A stretch of DNA of 10,956 bases from contig CAYMKL010000181.1 in the NCBI GenBank assembly GCA_964390805.1, positions 1-10,956 of the forward strand, given 5' to 3'. Under the pieces are notes generated by a model that searched no databases, was not told where the DNA came from, and was given only the letters and a program-made list of their open reading frames with translations. Source of the stretch: CAYMKL01 sp964390805. GTDB lineage: Bacteria > Chloroflexota > Anaerolineae > VGOG01. Within the stretch, counting starts at the first letter, position 1. Every line of letters begins with the position of its first letter. The translations under genes were made by a program, and so were the position numbers. This document shows positions 6,091-10,956 of this stretch, one piece after another.

Positions 6091-6831
6091 TCACTTTCCT
6101 TTCTTGTCTTGCTTCTTGTCTCTCTGGGGCAGAAGGCCGCCTGTGCCCGAGATGAAGTACTGGATGACGATACCTACCAGGTTGGATATGACGAAGTAGA
6201 CTGCCAGCCCAGAGGCCAGAGACATGGTGATAAAGCCAAACATCAGGGGCATGGTGATTTGCATGCTCTGGGTCATGGAGGCTGCCTGAGGATCGGTGCT
6301 GGGTGTGGCGGCCATTTTCTGTTGAATCCAGGTTGTGGCCACCACCAGGATTGGCAGGACATAGATGGGGTCGGGGTAGCCCAGGTCTAGCCACAGGAAG
6401 CGGCTCCCCAAGGGCACCAGTTGCGAGAGGCTGTGTGAGGCGAATTTGCCAAGGCTCACCATCTGCAAGGGGGTGTTGGCCAGGGCCTTGACGATGGATT
6501 GATAGAAAGCAAACATGATAGGCAACTGGAGAAGCATGGGCAAGCAGCCCATCATAGGATTGATGCCTTTCTCTTTATAGAGCTGCATCGTCTCTTGCGT
6601 TTGCTTCTCTTTATCCTTGGCGTATTTCTTGCGGATCTTTTCGAGCTCCGGTTGGAGTTCTTGCTGGACTTTCGCCGAGCGCTGGGCGGGTAGGGTCAAG
6701 GGCAGGGTGATTAGTCGCACTAAGGTGGTGAAAACGGCTACGCTGAGAGCGAAGTTATTGCCTAGCACGTTGTACAGGAAGAGCAGGGCGTTGACCATGC
6801 CTTGAAGCAGAAGGTTCCATATCTGTGACAC
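6091..6831 (-). CDS. yidC: Membrane protein insertase YidC/Oxa1
   Basis: A 246-residue insertase that helps membrane proteins enter and fold in the cytoplasmic membrane, alone or with SecYEG. Predicted membrane segments lie at about 7-24, 27-47, 93-114, 150-170 and 185-232 (the last region holds at least two). Arg39 in TLVRLITLPLT matches the conserved groove arginine. The charged helical hairpin at 50-90 is the cytoplasmic C1 loop, and the tail is basic (RDKKQDKKGK). The large periplasmic P1 domain of Gram-negative YidC is absent and there is no lipobox cysteine. It starts with GTG 6831, chosen because GAGGAGGT (6839-6846) sits seven bases upstream. The lipoprotein gene is 123 bases upstream and jag follows directly. 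Confidence 0.96.
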   Translation of the reverse strand: MSQIWNLLLQGMVNALLFLYNVLGNNFALSVAVFTTLVRLITLPLTLPAQRSAKVQQELQPELEKIRKKYAKDKEKQTQETMQLYKEKGINPMMGCLPMLLQLPIMFAFYQSIVKALANTPLQMVSLGKFASHSLSQLVPLGSRFLWLDLGYPDPIYVLPILVVATTWIQQKMAATPSTDPQAASMTQSMQITMPLMFGFITMSLASGLAVYFVISNLVGIVIQYFISGTGGLLPQRDKKQDKKGK

Positions 6832-6867
6832 GAAAGCTACCTCCTCAGTATGATATGTTCGTAGTCA

Positions 6868-6923
6868 GGCACGGAACGGAGTGGAGTGCCGTGTCGTGCT
6901 AACGCCACTCCGCCGCCACTCCG
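6868..6923 (-). promoter_or_regulatory. Alternative hairpins upstream of yidC
   Basis: CGGAGTGG (6877-6884) can pair with either of two copies of CCACTCCG (6905-6912 and 6916-6923), while GGCAC (6869-6873 region) can pair with GTGCC (6886-6890). The foldings exclude one another. The element lies in the leader between the lipoprotein stop codon and the yidC ribosome binding site. There is no T-run, so a terminator is not supported; a role in mRNA processing or attenuation is only possible. Confidence 0.35.
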
Positions 6924-6954
6924 CTTCGCTACGTGGCTTACCGCAAACCTTGTT

Positions 6955-8016
6955 TTACTGTTCCGTTCTTGGGAAGACCCATCGCTGGTTGCCGTTATCT
7001 GCAGCCAACGCATAGACTCGCCCGTCTTGGGAACAGGTGTAGACTACCCCATCGGCCAGGACCGGTGGGGTGAAAACGCTTGTCTTGGCGGCGAACGACC
7101 ACCGCTTCTGCCCGGTAGCGGCATCCAGGGCATAGAGCTGTTTATCCTCCGAAGCCGCATAGAGTAGGCCCTCAGCAGAGGCCGGGCCAGCCACGACTGC
7201 GCCCTCGGTAGCGAACTCCCATCTCTTCTGGCCGCTGGCGGCGTCCAAAGCATAGACCTTTTTGTCCATGGAGCCGACGTAGACGATATCGTCCACTACT
7301 AGAGGTTGGCTCCACACCCAGCCGCCCGACTGGAACTCCCACTTCTTCTGACCGCTGGCCGCGTCCAGGGCGTAGACCTTGCCGTCGTAGGAGCCGAAGT
7401 AGAGCAGCCCGTCGTCCAGGGTAGGGGTCCCGGCCACCGCGCCGCCGGCCTCGAACTCCCACAGTTTCTGGCCGTTTTCGGCGTCGAGGCAGTACATCTT
7501 ATGGTCCATGGAGCCGACGTATACCTTGTCGTCGGCTACCAGCGGCGTGGCCCAGACCCAGTTGCCGGCGGTGAACTCCCATCGCCCGACTCCCGTGGCC
7601 GCCTCCAGTGCGTATACCTTGGAGTCGGCGGAGGCTACGTAGACTGTATCGCCGTCCACCGCAGGCCCGGCGATGATGGGCTTTTGGGTGGCGAAGACCC
7701 ACCGCTGGTTTCCTGTGACAGCATCCAGAGCGTACAGATTGTTGTCGTTGGAGCCGATGAAGACCAACCCTTCCCCCACCGCTGGGGTGGCGTAGAATGG
7801 TCCCTTCCCTTCTTCGGTGGGAAACTCCCATTTTTGGTTCCCCGTCTCCGCCTCCAGTGCATAGACCTTAGCCCCGGCGGCAACGTACACGATGCCCTCG
7901 GCCACCGTCAGCCCAGGCCAACTGGTGGCGGGTGCTCCGCCGCGACAGCCAGTTAGCAAGGCGGCGATTATAGAGAGCCAAAGGATGACCTTAGGCCCCG
8001 TCGTGATTTTTCTCAA
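6955..8016 (-). CDS. PQQ-type eight-bladed beta-propeller lipoprotein
   Basis: A 353-residue exported lipoprotein. The N-terminus has a basic start, a hydrophobic stretch (VILWLSIIAALL) and the lipobox LLTGC with Cys24 as the lipidated residue. The rest is eight repeats of about 40 residues with the consensus VYVGSxDxKVYALDAxxGQKxWEF, hence a predicted eight-bladed propeller of the PQQ-repeat/BamB-like kind. The residues needed for quinoprotein dehydrogenase activity are not evident, so a scaffold or binding role is more likely than an enzyme. It starts with TTG 8016; the AGGAGGT at 8024-8030, seven bases upstream, decides this. It sits between yidD (now a fragment) and yidC, suggesting an envelope role connected with membrane-protein insertion, by analogy with BamB; this is inference. 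Confidence 0.9.
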   Translation of the reverse strand: MRKITTGPKVILWLSIIAALLTGCRGGAPATSWPGLTVAEGIVYVAAGAKVYALEAETGNQKWEFPTEEGKGPFYATPAVGEGLVFIGSNDNNLYALDAVTGNQRWVFATQKPIIAGPAVDGDTVYVASADSKVYALEAATGVGRWEFTAGNWVWATPLVADDKVYVGSMDHKMYCLDAENGQKLWEFEAGGAVAGTPTLDDGLLYFGSYDGKVYALDAASGQKKWEFQSGGWVWSQPLVVDDIVYVGSMDKKVYALDAASGQKRWEFATEGAVVAGPASAEGLLYAASEDKQLYALDAATGQKRWSFAAKTSVFTPPVLADGVVYTCSQDGRVYALAADNGNQRWVFPRTEQ

Positions 8017-8023
8017 AGCTCAG

Positions 8024-8030
8024 ACCTCCT
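8024..8030 (-). promoter_or_regulatory. Ribosome binding site deciding a TTG start
   Basis: On the minus strand AGGAGGT lies seven bases before TTG 8016-8014, the only plausible start in front of the signal peptide of the lipoprotein gene. No ATG or GTG occurs in frame between this site and the hydrophobic core of the signal. Confidence 0.8.
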
Positions 8031-8067
8031 GATTTCTATGATTGCTGTTCAAACTTCTCCTAGCTTC

Positions 8068-8207
8068 GCTTCACGGCACGGGATCGTATCCTGCGGGATT
8101 GAAGGAGTGACAGCGGCTGATGCGCTTGAGGGACAGACAGCCACCCTTCAAGAGGCCGTACTTCTCAATGGCTTCGTATGCGTACTGTGAGCAGGGTGGA
8201 AAGAAAC
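8068..8207. repeat. Direct repeat, left copy (yidD 3' end)
   Basis: This 140-base segment aligns without gaps to 9424-9563 (constant offset of 1356 bases). I count 115 identical positions by hand, about 82%. Both copies include the yidD stop codon and four bases beyond it. Similarity stops sharply after 8207/9563. The two copies bracket the toxin-antitoxin/DUF2442 islet. Confidence 0.9.
8071..8207 (-). pseudogene. yidD: Truncated second copy of yidD (3' part only)
   Basis: Read on the minus strand this encodes CFFPPCSQYAYEAIEKYG..., then LKRISRCHSFNPAGYDPVP and TGA (8071-8073). It is clearly the C-terminal two-thirds of YidD, compared with CRFEPSCSHYSYEAIEKYG... in the intact gene at 9427-9636. 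The frame is free of stops and keeps the cysteines and the GYDPVP end, but the N-terminal amphipathic helix is missing and no in-frame start or ribosome binding site precedes it. Upstream it joins directly to the end of the antitoxin gene, in a different frame. It is best read as the 3' end of yidD displaced or duplicated by insertion of the islet. Confidence 0.85.
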
Positions 8208-8213
8208 ATCGCG

Positions 8214-8489
8214 CTATCGCAGAGCTGTTTCTTGGCAGGTGGCTGCTGAGTCTGCTTTAGCGCCCGGTTCGTAGACCCTTCTTCCTTCGTGGATGAACTG
8301 CACAATCTCAGCCGTAGTGACGCCCAAGTCTATGCCTTCCACATCTAACGGAGAGCCTACCCTAGTTTCAGGTCTGATTACAAAGGCTTGCCCGTCTTTG
8401 CGCTTTATCTTGACCGCTCCCTTTTCAACTGCCTGTTCCAGCAGCAAGGCAAGCTTTTGCCTGGCTTCCGAATAAGTATAAACTATCAT
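8214..8489 (-). CDS. Phd/YefM-like antitoxin
   Basis: A 91-residue protein that begins MIVYTYSEARQKLALLLEQAV and continues with KIKRKDGQAFVIRPE, the typical N-terminal DNA-binding fold of Phd/YefM antitoxins (beta strand, helix, then the R-x-DG-xx-F/V-V strand). The C-terminal half (GVTTAEIVQFIHEGRRVYE) should be the toxin-binding tail. ATG 8489 overlaps the TGA of the PIN-toxin gene by four bases, and GAGGTGG five bases upstream gives a good start. Toxin and antitoxin are thus co-translated, with the toxin first, an order less common than antitoxin first. The last about 17 residues (PGAKADSAATCQETALR) look unlike the family and run to the yidD repeat junction, so the original end may have been altered by the insertion event. 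Confidence 0.8.
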   Translation of the reverse strand: MIVYTYSEARQKLALLLEQAVEKGAVKIKRKDGQAFVIRPETRVGSPLDVEGIDLGVTTAEIVQFIHEGRRVYEPGAKADSAATCQETALR

Positions 8490-8884
8490 TCGACCACCTC
8501 TATAACTCTGGCCTTCATCTCCGTGGCTGCACTGACCAGCTTTCGATCCAGGGATATCAAGGGCGATTTGTACTTCAGGGCACATCTTATCAGATATGCA
8601 TCATAGGCATAGATGCCAAGTGTATCAGCTATCTGGAGTGACTCTTCTAGCTCCACATCCACAAACCTGATTGGAATTCGCTGGTATAGCTTGACTGCTT
8701 GTATAGCCTGCTCTACCTTTATCCTCCCGCGTCTCAGCATCGCCGAAAAGGCATTGCCAATCTCCCAATGAACCGAATGCGGAGCAATAAGGTCGGCCCC
8801 TGTTGTTAACTTAACCAACGCTTCTCTTTCTGGCTCATTAGCGATGACTGCAATAATAACAGAGGTATCCACGACTATGTCCAT
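8486..8884 (-). CDS. PIN-domain ribonuclease toxin (VapC-like)
   Basis: A 132-residue PIN-domain protein. Candidate metal-binding acidic residues are Asp6 (MDIVVDTSVII), Glu41 (WEIGNAF), Asp95 (YDAYLIRCAL) and Asp113 (ISLDRKL), in the order and spacing of VapC toxins, which cut RNA such as tRNA or rRNA. ATG 8884 begins at the first PIN strand; starting at 8959 would add 25 residues and place the promoter inside the gene. Its ribosome binding site is poor (TGAGAG), perhaps keeping toxin levels low, while the downstream antitoxin has a strong one. The gene lies in the islet bounded by the two yidD 3' ends. A maintenance or defence role is possible; the RNA target is unknown. Confidence 0.88.
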   Translation of the reverse strand: MDIVVDTSVIIAVIANEPEREALVKLTTGADLIAPHSVHWEIGNAFSAMLRRGRIKVEQAIQAVKLYQRIPIRFVDVELEESLQIADTLGIYAYDAYLIRCALKYKSPLISLDRKLVSAATEMKARVIEVVE

Positions 8885-8911
8885 GTTAGCTCTCACAACC
8901 AGAACTGAAAA

Positions 8912-8959
8912 TGTACAATTGTACACCTTGATTGTAGCACACTTGCCAATATCATGCAA
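8912..8959 (-). promoter_or_regulatory. Promoter and palindromic operator of the toxin-antitoxin pair
   Basis: On the minus strand, -35 TTGCAT (8954-8959) and -10 TACAAT (8931-8936) have a 17-bp spacer. The 14-bp perfect palindrome TGTACAATTGTACA (8912-8925) falls over the expected transcription start. This is the right place for a repressor site of an autoregulated toxin-antitoxin complex. The ATG of the toxin is 28 bases further on. Confidence 0.7.
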
Positions 8960-9110
8960 ATTGTGTGCCTGCTTCCGCTGCCTGACGCCAAGCGTACTCG
9001 ATTACAGTATCAGCCAGATCGTGCTGACAGCGCGGGCTATACTCGGGCCGGTGGGTTAAGACAATGAGTTTAGGATGGAAAAGTTCTAATGGAGGGTAAC
9101 CTCGAACGAA
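8952..9110 (-). pseudogene. Start-less 52-codon gene remnant
   Basis: On the minus strand, directly after and in frame with the DUF2442 stop codon (9111-9113), 52 codons are open to TGA 8952-8954. The product has a protein-like composition, including PPLELFHPKLIVLTHRPEY and DLADTVIEYAWRQAAEAG. There is no ATG, GTG or TTG in frame, and the other two minus frames hit stops within 40 bases. I do not recognise the family. It is probably the end of a decayed gene of the islet, or a tail once joined to DUF2442 by read-through. Its end overlaps the promoter of the toxin gene. Confidence 0.4.
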
Positions 9111-9404
9111 TTAGGCAGCTATTTGTCTTGTCAGTGCCGACTCTTCCATCCAGGCAGGTGTCAGGCCGTAGTAGAGAACGTCCGGGTCTATGTCCGCTCC
9201 GTTATCCCAGGCAATTGTGCCTTCCTCAATCTTCACGGAACGAAACATGGTCGGATCACTCCGTATAGGCTCGAAAATGGGGCCGTGCAGATAGGATTCA
9301 AGGTCAATCTCTTTTTGCGTGTCGTCTTCAAACTCCAGGAGCACTCGAAATCTCTCTAAAGGTTCTACGGCTCGAACACGTACCAGTCGTCCCAGGCGTT
9401 CCAT
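9111..9404 (-). CDS. DUF2442 domain protein
   Basis: A 97-residue protein covering a complete DUF2442 domain: VRVRAVEPLERFRVLLEFED, then EIDLESYLHGPIFEPIRSDP, MFRSVKIEEGTIAWDNGADIDPDVLYYG. The biochemical role is unknown. In many genomes the gene is paired with a DUF4160 gene and treated as a putative toxin-antitoxin-like pair; no DUF4160 is present here. ATG 9404 is preceded by GGAGGGAG about ten bases upstream, and it begins 22 bases after the intact yidD stop codon. It is the first gene of the islet and probably rides on the rpmH operon transcript. The ending QIAA is followed by an open remnant in the same frame. Confidence 0.82.
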   Translation of the reverse strand: MERLGRLVRVRAVEPLERFRVLLEFEDDTQKEIDLESYLHGPIFEPIRSDPTMFRSVKIEEGTIAWDNGADIDPDVLYYGLTPAWMEESALTRQIAA

Positions 9405-9423
9405 TGCAAGCTCCCTCCCTCCT

Positions 9424-9563
9424 GCTTCACGGCACAGGATCATATCCTCCCGGATGAAAAGGGTGGCAGCGGCCGATGCGCTTGAGGGCCATCCAGCCAC
9501 CCTTCAGGAGACCGTACTTCTCAATGGCTTCATAGGAGTAGTGGGAGCAGGAGGGCTCGAAAC
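9424..9563. repeat. Direct repeat, right copy (3' end of intact yidD)
   Basis: This is the counterpart of 8068-8207, gap-free and about 82% identical by hand count. It spans the yidD codons from the CRF motif to the stop, plus three flanking bases. The distance between the copies (1356 bases) is the length of islet plus repeat. Confidence 0.9.
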
Positions 9564-9636
9564 GACAGGTGGGGGGTAAAGCACGGGAGAAGGTGTTTTG
9601 ATAAAGCTTGATAATGGCCAGGGCGAGGCTTGTCAT
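9427..9636 (-). CDS. yidD: Membrane protein insertion efficiency factor YidD
   Basis: A 69-residue protein with the complete YidD pattern: a short amphipathic N-terminal helix (LALAIIKLYQNTFS), the conserved CRFEPSCSHYSYEAIEKYG, and the end RCHPFHPGGYDPVP. Cysteines are at 24, 30 and 57. YidD is a membrane-associated factor whose gene sits between rnpA and yidC in most bacteria and which improves insertion of YidC substrates. ATG 9636 was chosen over the upstream in-frame extension to 9771 because it gives the family's length and lies eight bases after the rnpA stop codon. The usual next gene, here the lipoprotein and then yidC, is separated from it by the islet. Its 3' two-thirds are repeated at 8071-8207, so this gene may be a chimera. 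Confidence 0.95.
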   Translation of the reverse strand: MTSLALAIIKLYQNTFSRALPPTCRFEPSCSHYSYEAIEKYGLLKGGWMALKRIGRCHPFHPGGYDPVP

Positions 9637-9644
9637 CGCAGGCC

Positions 9645-10001
9645 CTACACCGTATCCTCGCTGGCCGCTTTCAGCAAACCGGCCCGTCTCAACAACTGCT
9701 TGATGGCCTGGTCTACTTGCTTGAAGTTCGCTTCTCGTATGGGGTTGCGAGCGATGAATACCAGATCCCAACCTTCTTCGATATCCCCTTGGCGGAGCCT
9801 CGTCGCCTCCCGCATGAGGCGTTTGGCCCGGTTACGAACCACAGCGTTGCCCACCCAGTGGCTGGCGGAGAAGCCGAAGCGGCTGTGCTCCAGGTCGTTG
9901 GGCAGGGCGCATAGAACTAACAGGGGATGGGCCCAGGAACGCCCCTCCCGACGCACTCGCTGAAATTGCTTGTTGCTTCTCAAACGGTATCTTTTTTTCA
10001 A
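9645..10001 (-). CDS. rnpA: Ribonuclease P protein component
   Basis: A 118-residue RnpA, the protein subunit that helps the RNase P ribozyme trim 5' leaders of pre-tRNAs. It starts with the usual basic MKKRYRLRSNKQFQRVRREG, has the core RFGFSASHWVGNAVVRNRAKRLMRE with the RNR box (residues 51-66), and ends with a helix that includes QVDQAIKQLLRRAG. The start is TTG 9999-10001: a TGA lies in frame six bases upstream and no Met occurs near the N-terminus. GAGGG touches the TTG directly, too close for a standard ribosome binding site, so translation may depend on coupling to rpmH, whose stop codon is 14 bases upstream. yidD follows after eight bases. Confidence 0.95.
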   Translation of the reverse strand: MKKRYRLRSNKQFQRVRREGRSWAHPLLVLCALPNDLEHSRFGFSASHWVGNAVVRNRAKRLMREATRLRQGDIEEGWDLVFIARNPIREANFKQVDQAIKQLLRRAGLLKAASEDTV

Positions 10002-10015
10002 CCCTCAACTGCTGG

Positions 10016-10168
10016 CTACTTCCTGTGCTTCTGCACGGCCAATGTCTTTCTCCCCTTACGCCTGCGGGCCTTGATGATCCTACGTCCTCCTTTGGTGCTC
10101 ATCCGAGCTCGGAAACCGTGAACTCGCTGTCGTCGTCTTTTCTTGGGTTGATATGTACGCTTGGGCAT
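10016..10168 (-). CDS. rpmH: Large ribosomal subunit protein bL34
   Basis: A 50-residue, extremely basic protein that reads MPKRTYQPKKRRRQRVHGFR, then ARMSTKGGRRIIKARRRKGR and KTLAVQKHRK, which is bL34 from end to end. It is slightly longer than the 44-46 residues common in other phyla because of the tail. ATG 10168 has GGAGGA (10178-10183) nine bases upstream. It is the first gene of the operon, behind a consensus promoter, and rnpA follows after 14 bases as in nearly all bacteria. dnaA, often found divergent or upstream of rpmH, is not there; pncB occupies that place. Confidence 0.97.
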   Translation of the reverse strand: MPKRTYQPKKRRRQRVHGFRARMSTKGGRRIIKARRRKGRKTLAVQKHRK

Positions 10169-10210
10169 TAATCTCTCTCCTCCATGATGCGAATCTTGAT
10201 CTCGTCACCT

Positions 10211-10238
10211 ATTATACTGTTTTGACGCTCTATGTCAA
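10211..10238 (-). promoter_or_regulatory. Consensus sigma-70 promoter of the rpmH operon
   Basis: On the minus strand, TTGACA (10233-10238), a 16-bp spacer and TATAAT (10211-10216) match both consensus hexamers exactly. It lies 42 bases upstream of the rpmH start codon and just three bases after the stop codon of the nicotinate phosphoribosyltransferase gene. It should be a strong constitutive promoter for rpmH-rnpA-yidD and perhaps the genes beyond. Confidence 0.88.
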
Positions 10239-10241
10239 ACT

Positions 10242-10956
10242 TCAAACGTGAAGCTTCGATAGGTTCACCTGTTTCAGACGGGGGTTACGGGTGATGCCTG
10301 GGATGCGACCCCGCTTGGCCAAGGGCTTTCCAGCGACCACCTTGAGGTCGCCGGTGAAGTCAATCGGCCTGGCGCCGCTGATGTAGCTTCCAACTCCGTA
10401 GCCGTCTACGGTGGCTCCCTCGTCAATGAACAGCCGAATTCGCTCCGGCGTGATGCCGCCGCTGACGAAGATCTTGACACCTGGGAAGCCAGCCTGGTCC
10501 AGGCGGGCCCTCACCTCCTTGACCAAGTCGGGGGTGACGCGACCCCGCTCAACTGGGGTGTCCAGGCGCACACCCCAGAGCCGATCACCCAGGGCCTCGG
10601 CTACCCGCAGGCTCTCCTCTGCCTCGTCCTTGAAGGTGTCCACCAGGGCGATGCGGGGGAACTCGGGCGGAATATGTCTGTCGAAGGCTTCGGTGGCTTT
10701 CACCGTATCGCCGAAGACGAGGATCATGGCGTGGGGGATGGTCCCTGCTGGAGCTTTGCCCGCCAGTCTGGCTCCGGCGGTGGTGGCGCCAGTCACGCAG
10801 CCTCCCACAATGGCCGCGTATTCCATCCTGGCCGAGACGTCGGGGTGGACGTGGCGGGCGCCGAAGCTGATGATGGAAGCACCCTCGGCCGCCTCAACGC
10901 ACTCCCGCGCCGCCGTGGCCCAACCGCTCTCGTGGGCCAGGATTCCCACAAGGGCT
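10242..10956 (-). CDS. pncB: Nicotinate phosphoribosyltransferase (5' truncated)
   Basis: The C-terminal 237 residues of a NAPRTase, which joins nicotinic acid and PRPP to form nicotinate mononucleotide in NAD salvage. Family segments seen in order: SFGARHVHPD, a glycine-rich GGCVTGATTAGARLAG, TIPHAMILVFGD, ALVDTFKDEAEES, WGVRLDTP, KIFVSGGI (phosphate-binding barrel end) and VDGYGVGSYI. The N-terminus and the active-site histidine region are beyond the right edge, so the true start is not visible; the first codon in view is at 10955. TGA is at 10242-10244, with no terminator between it and the rpmH promoter, so some read-through into the ribosomal operon is likely. Nicotinamide phosphoribosyltransferase is a less likely alternative. 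Confidence 0.9.
   Translation of the reverse strand, partial: ALVGILAHESGWATAARECVEAAEGASIISFGARHVHPDVSARMEYAAIVGGCVTGATTAGARLAGKAPAGTIPHAMILVFGDTVKATEAFDRHIPPEFPRIALVDTFKDEAEESLRVAEALGDRLWGVRLDTPVERGRVTPDLVKEVRARLDQAGFPGVKIFVSGGITPERIRLFIDEGATVDGYGVGSYISGARPIDFTGDLKVVAGKPLAKRGRIPGITRNPRLKQVNLSKLHV

Noticed and set aside
7306..7956. Long open frame (216 residues) on the plus strand opposite the propeller lipoprotein
   Set aside because: It is a shadow of the repeated coding sequence; its residues are low-complexity repeats with no family match, and the minus-strand gene is certain.
8208..9423. Integrase, transposase or terminal inverted repeats of a classic mobile element
   Set aside because: No such gene or inverted ends are visible in the islet; only the direct yidD repeats support insertion.
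1..10956. tRNA, rRNA, CRISPR arrays or riboswitches
   Set aside because: No cloverleaf-like sequence, no rRNA segments, no regularly spaced repeats and no recognisable riboswitch core were seen when reading the intergenic parts.

Overview
The window (about 11 kb, moderately GC-rich) looks like a bacterial chromosome, most likely Chloroflexota (Anaerolineae-like). This is an inference from three things: a C-terminal dockerin behind DUF11-type repeats, a short YidC lacking the large Gram-negative periplasmic domain, and a chromosomal rpmH-rnpA-yidD-yidC-jag-parA-parB block with a beta-propeller lipoprotein inside it. There is no 16S rRNA or other phylogenetic marker here, so the assignment is tentative.

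Layout. Plus strand, 1-1208: the 3' end of a secreted DUF11/dockerin protein, then an OmpR-type response regulator whose phosphoacceptor Asp is Asn. A short stretch at 1247-1372 looks like debris of another secreted protein. A strong hairpin at 1413-1445 closes the convergent genes. All remaining genes are on the minus strand. 3436-1452 is a two-gene unit: a MerR/GyrI-type sensor regulator followed by a BtrH-like (DUF4872) cysteine acyltransferase-like protein. It is preceded by a promoter with the 19-bp spacer typical of MerR control. 10238-3459 is the housekeeping block, read from right to left: a consensus promoter, rpmH, rnpA, yidD, an accessory islet, a PQQ-type beta-propeller lipoprotein, yidC, jag, parA, parB. 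The 3' part of a nicotinate phosphoribosyltransferase gene lies upstream at the right edge.

How the genes work together. rpmH and rnpA serve ribosome assembly and tRNA processing. yidD, yidC and jag serve membrane-protein insertion and its RNA-binding partner. parA and parB serve chromosome segregation. The eight-repeat lipoprotein between yidD and yidC is a candidate envelope partner of YidC.

The most unusual structure is at 8068-9563. The last about 140 bp of yidD occur twice, as gap-free direct repeats (about 82% identical by hand count). They flank a 1.2-kb islet holding a DUF2442 gene, a start-less gene remnant, and a PIN-toxin/Phd-like antitoxin pair with its own promoter and a 14-bp perfect palindrome. 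This looks like insertion of a small accessory cassette at the 3' end of yidD. The second most interesting feature is a strong in-frame internal ribosome binding site and ATG in the MerR gene, placed exactly at the domain boundary. It could yield a free drug-binding domain, as in TipAL/TipAS. No tRNA, rRNA, CRISPR array, transposase or integrase was found.
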